27,200 nucleotides of DNA from Prevotellaceae bacterium UBA3849 (GTDB lineage: Bacteria > Bacteroidota > Bacteroidia > Bacteroidales > Bacteroidaceae), in contig DGHL01000030.1 in NCBI GenBank assembly GCA_002392645.1, positions 1 through 27,200 on the forward strand, read 5' to 3'. A program made the position numbers and the translations under genes. Under the pieces are notes generated by a model. That model was not told the origin of the DNA. It did not search any database and saw only the letters and a list, made by a program, of their open reading frames with translations. Shown here piece after piece: positions 16,614-23,500 of the stretch (position 1 is its first letter; the number at the start of each line of letters is the position of its first letter).

Positions 16614-17990
16614 ATGTTAAGACATTTAATCGTATCACTGACACTTATCCCCGTTACAGGTCTGTGCTCGTATGCACAGGAGGTAAACGACAGCAACACA
16701 CCTCTGCACCTTATGCAGCCACAGTACGACACCCCTTATGGCATACCGCAGGAAGGCAGTGTCAGCCAAACCGTAAAGCGTGTCGTCAGCTATCTTGACG
16801 GCGCCATGCCATGCGACGTGAAGGACAACAAACTGCCACAGGGCAGCTTCCGCCTCACCAGCTACGAGGCCGGAGTGCTTTACTCCGCATGCCTCAACTC
16901 CGACGACGAGGCTACAAGACAGTTTGCCGTAAACCGCATGCGCACCATCGCCACACAAAGCGTAAAGGAGGCAAAGATTATGGCAACCAACAAGCAGCAC
17001 GATGCACAGATGCGCATGGTGCTCTATCCCGGAGCCCTTGACGACTGCGGTGCCATGGTGGCAGCATACTGCCGTGCCTACATTAGCGCCGACAGCAAAG
17101 AGCGTAAGAGCTACGAACCGGTAATAGAACGCTACATCGACTTCGTGCTCAACAAGCAATATCGCATGAACGACGGCACCTTCGCACGCAAGCGCCCACA
17201 CTTCAACACCGTATGGCTCGACGACATGTACATGGGAGTTCCTGCCATGGCATGGTATGCACGCTATCTTAAGGAGAAGGGCGAGACCACACGCAGTCAG
17301 GAGATTGCAGCCAAGGCACTGGAACAGATACGACTCTTCAAGGACAAGATGTGGGTACCCGAGAAGAAACTCTTCCGCCACGGATGGGTAGAGGGCATGA
17401 GTTCACACCCTTGCTATCACTGGGGCAGAGCCAACGGCTGGGCCATACTCACAATGTGCGAAGTGCTCGATGCCACAGAGGGCATCGTCTCTGACGCAGA
17501 CATCGCTCCTGTAAAGGAACTGCTGCGCCAGCATGCAGAAGGATTGTGCGCCCTGCAAGACAAGACCGGCTTCTGGCATCAGTTGCTCGACCGCCAAGAT
17601 ACATATCTCGAGACATCATGCACCGCCATATACACCTACTGCCTGGCACATGCCATCAACAAAGGTTGGCTTGATGCCCTGACATACGGAGCCAACACCC
17701 TGCTCGCATGGAACGCCTGCCAAACCAAGGTCAACGCACAAGGTCAGGTGGAAGGCACCTGCGTAGGCACCGGCATGGGCTTCGAACCAGCCTTCTATGC
17801 ATATCGTCCGGTTCACAAGATGGCAGCACATGGCTACGGACCAATGATATGGGCAGGCAACGAGATAGTGAAGATGCTTCACCACACACATCCTAAGATG
17901 AACGATTCTGCCATCCACTTCTACCCTACGGAGCAGAAGACCAACGAGCCTATCTTCTACGAAAACACCGACGCAGAGGTATTGTGGTAA
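16614..17990 (+). CDS. Glycoside hydrolase family 105/88 (unsaturated glucuronyl/rhamnogalacturonyl hydrolase)
   Basis: A secreted or periplasmic (alpha/alpha)6-barrel hydrolase that removes the unsaturated uronic acid left at the end of oligosaccharides by polysaccharide lyases. The 458-residue protein has a signal peptide ending near GLCSYAQ. Motifs are YEAGVLYSA, LDDCGAMVAAY (conserved Asp), WLDDMYMGVPAMAWY (the catalytic Asp region of GH105/GH88), HGWVEGMSSHPCYHWGRANGWA and GTCVGTGMGFEPAFYAYRPVH. The choice between GH105 (rhamnogalacturonan) and GH88 cannot be settled by eye. It stands alone between two terminators rather than in a polysaccharide utilisation cluster. No consensus promoter was found in the ~90 nt before it. 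Confidence 0.9.
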   Translation: MLRHLIVSLTLIPVTGLCSYAQEVNDSNTPLHLMQPQYDTPYGIPQEGSVSQTVKRVVSYLDGAMPCDVKDNKLPQGSFRLTSYEAGVLYSACLNSDDEATRQFAVNRMRTIATQSVKEAKIMATNKQHDAQMRMVLYPGALDDCGAMVAAYCRAYISADSKERKSYEPVIERYIDFVLNKQYRMNDGTFARKRPHFNTVWLDDMYMGVPAMAWYARYLKEKGETTRSQEIAAKALEQIRLFKDKMWVPEKKLFRHGWVEGMSSHPCYHWGRANGWAILTMCEVLDATEGIVSDADIAPVKELLRQHAEGLCALQDKTGFWHQLLDRQDTYLETSCTAIYTYCLAHAINKGWLDALTYGANTLLAWNACQTKVNAQGQVEGTCVGTGMGFEPAFYAYRPVHKMAAHGYGPMIWAGNEIVKMLHHTHPKMNDSAIHFYPTEQKTNEPIFYENTDAEVLW

Positions 17991-18042
17991 AATAACAACC
18001 CCCTCCTTAGTGATGATGAAAAAACAAATCACTTTTATAACA

Positions 18043-18081
18043 AATAGGGCATAAATGTAAAATTTATGCCCTATTATTTTG
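18043..18081 (+). terminator. Terminator after the GH105/88 gene
   Basis: A perfect 14-bp stem, AATAGGGCATAAAT (18043-18056) and ATTTATGCCCTATT (18062-18075), with a 5-nt loop. It is followed by ATTTTG. The last bases are also the TTTG element of the tRNA promoter. Confidence 0.87.
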
Positions 18082-18108
18082 TCAATTCAAAAAAAATCAC
18101 TACCTTTG
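18078..18108 (+). promoter_or_regulatory. Promoter of tRNA-Leu
   Basis: TTTG at 18078-18081, a 19-nt spacer, then TACCTTTG at 18101-18108, with the tRNA starting 25 nt later. The TTTG is shared with the U-tract of the preceding terminator. Confidence 0.85.
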
Positions 18109-18132
18109 CAAACGATTTAAGAAATCAGGTAT

Positions 18133-18214
18133 GCCCAGATGGCGGAATTGGTAGACGCGTTGGTCTCAAACACCAATACTTCACGGTGTACGGGTTCGAG
18201 TCCCGTTCTGGGCA
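18133..18214 (+). tRNA. tRNA-Leu (anticodon CAA)
   Basis: A class II tRNA. The acceptor stem is GCCCAGA (18133-18139) with TCTGGGC (18207-18213), discriminator A at 18214, and no encoded CCA (CCG follows). The anticodon stem TTGGT/ACCAA closes the loop CTCAAAC, giving anticodon CAA, which reads UUG. A long variable arm and the T-loop GTTCGAGTC are present. It has its own promoter, and a hairpin terminator follows at 18234-18266. Confidence 0.95.
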
Positions 18215-18233
18215 CCGATAAGATTTTCAAGAT

Positions 18234-18266
18234 TCCTTGCAAGCATTCGTTTGCAAGGATTTTTTG
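18234..18266 (+). terminator. Terminator after tRNA-Leu
   Basis: A 9-bp stem, TCCTTGCAA (18234-18242) and TTGCAAGGA (18251-18259), followed by a run of seven or more T. Confidence 0.88.
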
Positions 18267-18303
18267 TATATACCAAACTAAAAATAGATACTTATAATAG
18301 CTT

Positions 18304-18345
18304 TAATCCCTCCCATCATATTACGTAATATGACAGGAGGGATTA
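18304..18345. terminator. Hairpin with nested palindrome downstream of the methyltransferase
   Basis: The outer stem is TAATCCCTCC (18304-18313) with GGAGGGATTA (18336-18345). It encloses a perfect 16-nt palindrome, CATATTACGTAATATG (18317-18332). It lies 12 nt beyond the methyltransferase stop on the minus strand and is AT-flanked, so it probably terminates that gene. Confidence 0.7.
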
Positions 18346-18357
18346 TTTGTTTGAGGA

Positions 18358-19353
18358 TTAACCTTGCAGCCATGGGACACCATAGTCAGATTCCATATCT
18401 TCTGCTGCAAAGAAATCATCTTGAGGAAGAACTATTTTGGCCTTTGCTAACCTTTCAAGATAATTTAAACGAACATTTGCATCCTCTATTTCTTCTCTTC
18501 TCGCTTTGCTTATAGACAGAAACTCTTCTTCTATTTCCAAACCAAGATATTTTCTACCAAGCAAGTTGGCAGCAATACCCGTTGTCGCACTTCCGTTGAA
18601 GGGATCTAATATCCACGCCCCAGGTTGAGTACTTGCTTGAATCAGTCTTGCCAAAACTCCTAATGGCTTTTGCGTAGGATGCTTACCGCATGATTTCTCC
18701 CAACGTCCTATTGCTGGCAACTGCCACACATCGGTCATCTGCTTATTACCATTAAGCCTCTTCATTAAGTCATAATTGTAATAATGAGCTACTTTTGGTA
18801 GCTTTCTTGCCCAAATTATGAACTCTGTCGAATATGTAAAATATCTACATGAAATATTTGGTGGAGGGTTTGTTTTGGCCCAAGTTATTACATTCAATAT
18901 CTTGAAGCCGAGTTTCAATAGCTGCTGTTGAACACTGAATATGTTATGATGTGTACCAGAAATCCATATCGTTGCATTATCTTTCATGTGCTCTCGACAG
19001 GCGGCCAACCATTTCAGATTAAACGCATCCATTTCTTCCGGAGTCGTAGGCTTATCCCAATCTCCTTTATCCACGCAAACGACCTTACCACTCTGACACG
19101 ATATACCTCCACCAGACAAAAAATATGGGGGATCAGCAAACACCATGTCAAAGCCAAATTTAAACTTTGACAATGTATCAACGCAGTCGCCCTGGATAAT
19201 AGTAAAATCGTTGTTAGATGATTTATAGAATGGTATAGCCTCTGATACTGTCGGAGCGAAATTTAATGTCAATTGTTTTGGGGCACTACGACCATTCAAC
19301 ATGACTTGTGTCATGTTGAGAGTTGTTTTATTAGTCGTAGTATGATTCCCCAT
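18358..19353 (-). CDS. Beta-class adenine-specific DNA methyltransferase, DpnA-like (M2.DpnII type)
   Basis: A 331-residue SAM-dependent DNA methyltransferase. DPPY (residues 74-77, motif IV) precedes DPFNGSATTG (250-259, motif I), which is the beta-class order; DPPY points to N6-adenine. Long stretches match my recollection of DpnA, the second GATC methylase of the DpnII system. These include ADPPYFLSGGGIS, VDKGDWDKP, GFKILNVITWAKTNPPPN, SCRYFTYSTEFIIWARK, HYYNYDLMK, GKHPTQKP and NKQMTDVW. It has an N-terminal extension of about 45 residues and a longer C terminus than DpnA. GATC specificity is inference from family resemblance. It lies 91 bp downstream of the DpnI-like gene on the same strand, with its own -7 box, and AAAAGGA stands 8 nt before the ATG. 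Base composition is more AT-rich than the flanking housekeeping genes. Confidence 0.9.
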   Translation of the reverse strand: MGNHTTTNKTTLNMTQVMLNGRSAPKQLTLNFAPTVSEAIPFYKSSNNDFTIIQGDCVDTLSKFKFGFDMVFADPPYFLSGGGISCQSGKVVCVDKGDWDKPTTPEEMDAFNLKWLAACREHMKDNATIWISGTHHNIFSVQQQLLKLGFKILNVITWAKTNPPPNISCRYFTYSTEFIIWARKLPKVAHYYNYDLMKRLNGNKQMTDVWQLPAIGRWEKSCGKHPTQKPLGVLARLIQASTQPGAWILDPFNGSATTGIAANLLGRKYLGLEIEEEFLSISKARREEIEDANVRLNYLERLAKAKIVLPQDDFFAAEDMESDYGVPWLQG

Positions 19354-19441
19354 TGTAGTCCTTTTAGACTACAAAAGTATGATCATTTTTTTAAATAAAA
19401 TGGATTAGATCAATCTTTAATATTTGTGATCAAAAATGATC
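19354..19441 (-). promoter_or_regulatory. Methyltransferase promoter with inverted repeat and four GATC sites
   Basis: On the minus strand TACTTTTG occupies 19372-19379 and no good TTTG lies upstream. Between this box and the ATG is a perfect 7-bp inverted repeat, TGTAGTC (19354-19360) and GACTACA (19367-19373). It overlaps the expected transcript start and the AAAAGGA ribosome site. Upstream of the box GATC occurs at 19381, 19408, 19428 and 19438, three of them as TGATCA. The arrangement would suit an operator or methylation-sensitive promoter. Confidence 0.55.
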
Positions 19442-19444
19442 ATT

Positions 19445-20218
19445 TCAGCGAATTTTACGGTATACACCCCTACTTATGAACGAAATAAAGCCTCTGTCTC
19501 TCAAATATTGTAACTGTTGGCGTATCTTATCATGTACATGATTATTTTCCGGATGCTTTAATTGCAGTTCATTGGCAAAAGCATAGACATCATCTAATAT
19601 GAAGTCATCCGCAGGAATCTTTTCAACACATTTCAATACGTCAAAGAGCCAACCTCTTGTTTCCAATTTAGATGTTTGCAATAAAAGCGAACGTCGGTAG
19701 AGGTCTATAACATGAGATTTATCTTCTTGTTTACTATTACGGATAATAAAAATCTTCCCACTATCAGGTATATTACCAATCTCAATATTACACCCTATCC
19801 ATCCTGCACGTCTCGCTGTGTCTGCCAGCGGTTTTCTTTTCTCTATGATACTGGTAGTAAAGAAAAAATTCGGTATAATCATGAGATTATTAACGGTCCA
19901 ATCCGCATATGTCATAACAAACAGGTGGGGATTACGCAACGAAGTGATGCGTTCAATCATTGTTGAGTAGGCTCCGTCAGCAATCTTATGGCTAATCCTA
20001 GCCGTTCTGCTCTCTTTACTTTTAAGTTCAAAATCAGACATACAATCGTCACAAAAGAAATCTGCTACAGGTTTGTTTGCACCATAATGACCTAAGGTTG
20101 GAGCACCACAAATAGGACAAAACATATTCCTTGCCACCCATTCTTCTGTCACTACACGCGAAATCTGAGAACGACTGTGGTAATCATCAGCCAACTGTGT
20201 ATTAAAATGCAAGTTCAT
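19445..20218 (-). CDS. DpnI-like methyl-directed restriction endonuclease
   Basis: A 257-residue homologue of DpnI (about 254 residues), the enzyme that cuts GATC when the adenine is methylated. The match extends end to end. The catalytic PD-(D/E)xK residues are Asp53 (PVADF), Glu64 and Lys66 (FELKSK), at the same numbers as in DpnI. The zinc ligands Cys34, Cys37, Cys56 and Cys59 are kept. The middle carries KPLADTARRAGWIGCNI with its conserved Trp. The C-terminal winged helix that reads methyl-adenine is present (HDKIRQQLQYLRDRGFI then RGVYRKI). An intact, probably active enzyme is expected. It is the first gene of the pair, with a consensus promoter at 20334-20365. Base composition is AT-rich, consistent with acquisition. 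No DpnD-like partner is seen. Confidence 0.94.
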   Translation of the reverse strand: MNLHFNTQLADDYHSRSQISRVVTEEWVARNMFCPICGAPTLGHYGANKPVADFFCDDCMSDFELKSKESRTARISHKIADGAYSTMIERITSLRNPHLFVMTYADWTVNNLMIIPNFFFTTSIIEKRKPLADTARRAGWIGCNIEIGNIPDSGKIFIIRNSKQEDKSHVIDLYRRSLLLQTSKLETRGWLFDVLKCVEKIPADDFILDDVYAFANELQLKHPENNHVHDKIRQQLQYLRDRGFISFISRGVYRKIR

Positions 20219-20333
20219 TTTACCTTTGATATATCCTCCTTGTTGCCGCAGAGTATCTATGATTTGTTAGATCTGTATATATTTTTTTCCTTTCAATTGC
20301 TTATTTTTTGCAGCAATAAATAGTCGATAAACG

Positions 20334-20365
20334 CAAAGTTACAAAGATTTTCTGAATGAAACAAA
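20334..20365 (-). promoter_or_regulatory. Promoter of the DpnI-like gene
   Basis: Read on the minus strand: TTTG (plus-strand CAAA, 20362-20365), a 20-nt spacer, then TAACTTTG (plus-strand 20334-20341). It leaves a leader of about 110 nt before the ATG at 20218. Confidence 0.8.
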
Positions 20366-20432
20366 ATTTGGTTTATAAATATTTTAAACTTATCTCATTT
20401 TATTCCCTTTTATTAATTTTACCCCACAATTT

Positions 20433-20526
20433 GCACTCTGCCAGTGCATTTTTTGTTAAAAATTGCACTCGGCGAGTGCGTTTTCGCAAAAAGTTGCACT
20501 CGTTTGGTGCATTTTTTGTAACTTTG
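20433..20526 (+). promoter_or_regulatory. Triple operator-like dyad array and promoter of the AAA ATPase gene
   Basis: Three 15-nt dyads, GCACTCTGCCAGTGC (20433-20447), GCACTCGGCGAGTGC (20465-20479) and GCACTCGTTTGGTGC (20496-20510), are spaced 32 and 31 bp apart, about three helical turns. Each is preceded by TT and followed by a T-rich stretch. A TAACTTTG -7 box (20519-20526) lies 8 bp after the last dyad, and that dyad covers the expected spacer region. The middle copy is perfectly symmetric. Confidence 0.7.
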
Positions 20527-20557
20527 CAACATAAAATCATTTCAACACACATAATTT

Positions 20558-21730
20558 ATGGAACATCTGATAGCTAATTACAGAAAACTGCTGGACGAGA
20601 CTCCTACAGACTTTCACCGGTATATCTACGACAAGGTGAACTGGGCTAACCGCCTTGTAGGCATCGTTGGTCCGCGCGGCGTAGGCAAGACTACTCTTTT
20701 ACTGCAATATATCAAGGAGAATATGAATACTGACGACACACTATATGTGACGGCAGAGGATTTCTATTTCTCCAGACACAGACTGACAGAACTTGCTGAT
20801 GAGTTCACAAAGATGGGCGGCAAGCATCTTTTCGTGGACGAAATACATAAGCATGAGGATTGGTCAAGGGAACTGAAACTGATATATGACTATCATAAGG
20901 AGCTGCAAGTGGTGTTCACTGGTTCGTCTGTACTCGACATTACAAAAGGCGCCACATCCGACCTGTCACGCCGCGCCATAATCTATAACATGCAGGGGTT
21001 GTCATGGCGAGAGTATCTCAGCATGTTCCACAATATTGAGATACCACAGTATCCGCTTGATGATATATTGCAAAACAAGATTTCCCTGCCTAAGGATTTC
21101 AGACCGCTTGTCTTCTTCCGCAAGTATCTGAGAAAAGGTTATTACCCTTTCGCTGGAGAAGATGATTATGATAAGCGACTCTTTGCCGTAATCACAAAAA
21201 CCCTGGAGGTTGACATTCCACAATATGCAAACCTCAGTGCTTCCATATCAAGGAAACTCAGACACTTGCTTGCAGTAATAGCAGAAAGTGTACCGTTCAA
21301 GCCAAACATGACATCCATAGCACAAGTACTCGGTATCAGCCGCAATAACGTTGCCGACTATCTGTTGCTCATGGAAGAGGCTGGCATGATAGGACAACTG
21401 CGAGATTCTACCAGTGGCATACGCGGTCTTGGCAAGGTGAACAAGGTTTATCTCGACAATCCGAACCTTATCTACACCCTTGTGCCAGAGAAGGCAGAAA
21501 TAGGCAATGTGCGTGAGACATTTTTCTATAACCAGATGCGGGTAAACAACGAAGTGATATGCTCCCCTGTATCTGATTTCCTTATCAACGGTCACACCTT
21601 TGAGGTTGGCGGAAAGGGAAAAGGCAAGAAACAAATAGCCGATTTGCCCGATAGTTATATAGTGAAAGATGATATTGAATACGGCTATGGCAATGTGATA
21701 CCGTTATGGGCATTTGGTTTAAACTATTAG
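20558..21730 (+). CDS. AAA_14/DUF4143-type ATP-binding protein
   Basis: A 390-residue P-loop ATPase. Walker A is GPRGVGKTT (residues 38-46), Walker B is LFVDEIH (91-97), and the sensor-like VVFTGSSVLDI follows. A winged-helix-like middle section (VLGISRNNVADYLLLMEEAGMI) leads to the C-terminal domain. It ends with FEVGGKGKGKKQI and VIPLWAFGLNY, the DUF4143 pattern related to PD-(D/E)xK folds. Such proteins are common in Bacteroidota, often in multiple copies, and their role is not established; links to mobile DNA or stress have been proposed. It is monocistronic. It diverges from the DpnI-like gene across a 339-bp gap that holds both promoters. Confidence 0.9.
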   Translation: MEHLIANYRKLLDETPTDFHRYIYDKVNWANRLVGIVGPRGVGKTTLLLQYIKENMNTDDTLYVTAEDFYFSRHRLTELADEFTKMGGKHLFVDEIHKHEDWSRELKLIYDYHKELQVVFTGSSVLDITKGATSDLSRRAIIYNMQGLSWREYLSMFHNIEIPQYPLDDILQNKISLPKDFRPLVFFRKYLRKGYYPFAGEDDYDKRLFAVITKTLEVDIPQYANLSASISRKLRHLLAVIAESVPFKPNMTSIAQVLGISRNNVADYLLLMEEAGMIGQLRDSTSGIRGLGKVNKVYLDNPNLIYTLVPEKAEIGNVRETFFYNQMRVNNEVICSPVSDFLINGHTFEVGGKGKGKKQIADLPDSYIVKDDIEYGYGNVIPLWAFGLNY

Positions 21731-21804
21731 GCTTCCGTGGCTTCTGCAAACATTCACTCTGAACAAAGGCACAGGGATATTATGCTATCTGTAGGAACAT
21801 GTTA

Positions 21805-21973
21805 GAAACGAATTATCATGATTAATATTTTGAAACGAATTATTCTAATTGGTTTTAATTAATAACATTATTATTGAAATTATGATTAATTCTTTGCAAG
21901 CAAAGCGTCACCGCTCAGCACTATGTGATGCTTTGCCCGACAAAGAAAGTGCCGAGCGATGGTAATTCGTTTC
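21805..21973. repeat. Inverted-repeat element with pseudoknot-capable core
   Basis: GAAACGAATTA occurs directly at 21805-21815 and 21832-21842, and inverted (TAATTCGTTTC) at 21963-21973. Inside, GCAAAGCGTCAC (21900-21911) pairs with GTGATGCTTTGC (21925-21936) with one G-U pair. Its loop contains CGCTCAGCAC (21912-21921), which pairs 9 of 10 with GTGCCGAGCG (21949-21958). Two CTTTG/CAAAG mini-hairpins are also present. Confidence 0.6.
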
Positions 21974-22144
21974 CAAAAAAATCTGTTCGTGCATACGAAA
22001 TGTATATTTTGTCCTATCCCATCCCCTGTCTTAAGTCGAAATAGAGGGCTGTTTTTCAAAAAAGTTTAGGGTTGGTCGATTTTACGGGCATTCTCAGCGA
22101 GTTGTAACTTACTGATTTTCAATAGAGGTTTTAGAAATCACGAT

Positions 22145-22263
22145 GTAATATGATAGCTTTTGCAACATAAAAGCTATCATATTACGTTGTAAAAGATGCC
22201 TGATTACAGTGTAAAAGGTATCATATTACAACGTAAAAGCTATGCTTTAACGATGCAAACTGC
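22145..22263. repeat. 17-bp hairpin followed by four decaying 22-nt tandem repeats
   Basis: GTAATATGATAGCTTTT (22145-22161) and its exact reverse complement (22169-22185) enclose a 7-nt loop. The right arm merges into a tandem array of 22-nt units at 22176, 22198, 22220 and 22242. Their shared pattern is ATCATATTAC, then nnnGTAAAAG, then two variable bases. The last unit is the most diverged. The left arm is an inverted copy of the same unit. Confidence 0.85.
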
Positions 22264-22365
22264 CAAGTAGTGTCTCGCAACGGCGATTTTTACCCACGTC
22301 CCCTACCCTACTTCACTCTATTTTGAGTTTTTTCCTGAACTTTTTTCGAGCATCAGAAATCAAAA

Positions 22366-22470
22366 ATGTCCTATGTCGGGAGGTTTCTTTTTACAACTGA
22401 TGGGGTGGATATAGAATACATCGCGGAATATGAAGAGCATATCCGTGAAAAAGAAAACAAGAGTGAATAG
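22366..22470 (+). CDS. Possible 34-residue small protein
   Basis: ATG at 22366 to TAG at 22470, with a composition that looks protein-like and an acidic end (MSYVGRFLFTTDGVDIEYI, then a Glu/Lys-rich tail). No promoter or ribosome site is obvious and no family is recognised. It could be a remnant of a larger gene or chance. Confidence 0.2.
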   Translation: MSYVGRFLFTTDGVDIEYIAEYEEHIREKENKSE

Positions 22471-22631
22471 TTGCAACTATAGAAAAAGTATGCCAACAGA
22501 AAGCTATAATGTTCCATATATAATTTTGACAAGGAGGTCATGCCAGAAATGGTATGGCCTTTCGCCGCTTCATACAGATTGTCACCATTCTGTCTGTCGC
22601 CATGATGCTGGTACAGTAGCACAAAACCCTA

Positions 22632-23498
22632 TCACACCTGTGAGTATTTCTCTCTATATTGCAATGGTGACACCTTGGTATGCCGCTTGAATACATTATT
22701 GAAATATGCTATGTCATCATAACCCAAAGACAGAGCAATCTGCTTGACAGATAACAAAGTAGTAACCAATAGCAATTCCGCACGCTCTATCTTCTTTTCC
22801 GTAACATACGCATTAGGGGTACGCGACACTTCCCTCTTAAACATCCTGATAAAATGGTCTTTCGACATACAAGCCACCTTTGCAAGCTCATCCATATTGA
22901 CACGCCTGCCTATGTTTTCCCTTATATATGTCAGCGACTGCTCTATACGCTCATCTTTTACACGCTTCTCCGCAGTGGCATGGCGCAGGAAACGAGAGAG
23001 CAGAAGAAGGATAATGCCTGTTGACTCCACCTTGTCGCAAACAGAGCGATGCTGATTGTTCTGTATATTACTGATTAAAGTAGTGCGGTTATCATAGCTC
23101 TCCGGGTCCGACTGGCTCAGTTTCATTCCCGGATTGACCTCACACAACCGCCTCATAAGATTCTGGTCATCATTAGCAGCTTCCACCTCCACGGGAAACT
23201 TCCAGTCATCCCAAAAGCTGCCACCATAAGAGGGGTCTTCATATAAATGCAGGTAATAGTGAGAGAAAACGCCTTTACATATATTACTATGCATAGTATA
23301 TGGCGGAACAAGATACAGATGATGCGGTAGGAGGGACACTATGCCGTCAGGCAGCTCGACCTGAGCATCACCGTCCACCACGTAATAGAGCCTGGCAAAC
23401 GGACTACGCACATTCCTCCAATTCCAGTCGCCGCAATGTCTTGCAAACCCCACATTGAGCATCAACAGGGGGAAATTATATAAGGGGACTTCATTCAT
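22632..23498 (-). CDS. AraC family transcriptional regulator
   Basis: A 288-residue regulator. The N-terminal ~150 residues are a cupin-like sensing domain (VVDGDAQVELPDG, LPHHLYLVPPYTMHS), typical for sugar sensing. The C-terminal ~100 residues hold the double helix-turn-helix of the AraC/XylS family: MDELAKVACMSKDHFIRMFK and then the signature VKQIALSLGYDDIAYFNNVFKRHTKVSPLQYR. It is divergent from the glycosidase gene and probably controls it and its downstream fucosidase. A TATCTTTG box (plus-strand 23507-23514) lies only 8 bp before the ATG, which predicts a leaderless or nearly leaderless mRNA unless a later start such as Met13 is used. Confidence 0.92.
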   Translation of the reverse strand: MNEVPLYNFPLLMLNVGFARHCGDWNWRNVRSPFARLYYVVDGDAQVELPDGIVSLLPHHLYLVPPYTMHSNICKGVFSHYYLHLYEDPSYGGSFWDDWKFPVEVEAANDDQNLMRRLCEVNPGMKLSQSDPESYDNRTTLISNIQNNQHRSVCDKVESTGIILLLLSRFLRHATAEKRVKDERIEQSLTYIRENIGRRVNMDELAKVACMSKDHFIRMFKREVSRTPNAYVTEKKIERAELLLVTTLLSVKQIALSLGYDDIAYFNNVFKRHTKVSPLQYREKYSQV

Positions 23499-23500
23499 AA

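Larger units (their letters stand above)
21731..22631. other. Roughly 900-bp gap without a convincing gene
   Basis: This stretch between the AAA ATPase stop and the AraC gene stop is AT-rich, with stop codons in all frames except short ones. It contains an inverted-repeat element (21805-21973), a 22-nt tandem repeat with a hairpin (22145-22263), a 34-codon frame (22366-22470) and a palindrome, ATAGTTGCAACTAT (22467-22480). The stretch 22021-22140 looks like a Prevotella-type dispersed repeat, but that is from memory only. No transposase remnant was recognised. Confidence 0.6.

Noticed and set aside
16635..17381. 248-codon minus-strand frame inside the GH105/88 gene
   Set aside because: The translation is Cys/Val/His-rich with no motif and lies wholly within a well-supported hydrolase gene.
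22145..22263. CRISPR-like array
   Set aside because: Units are contiguous 22-nt repeats without unique spacers, and no cas genes are present.
22371..22622. 83-codon minus-strand frame downstream of the AraC gene
   Set aside because: Biased composition, no promoter and no recognisable domain, and it overlaps repeat-rich non-coding sequence.
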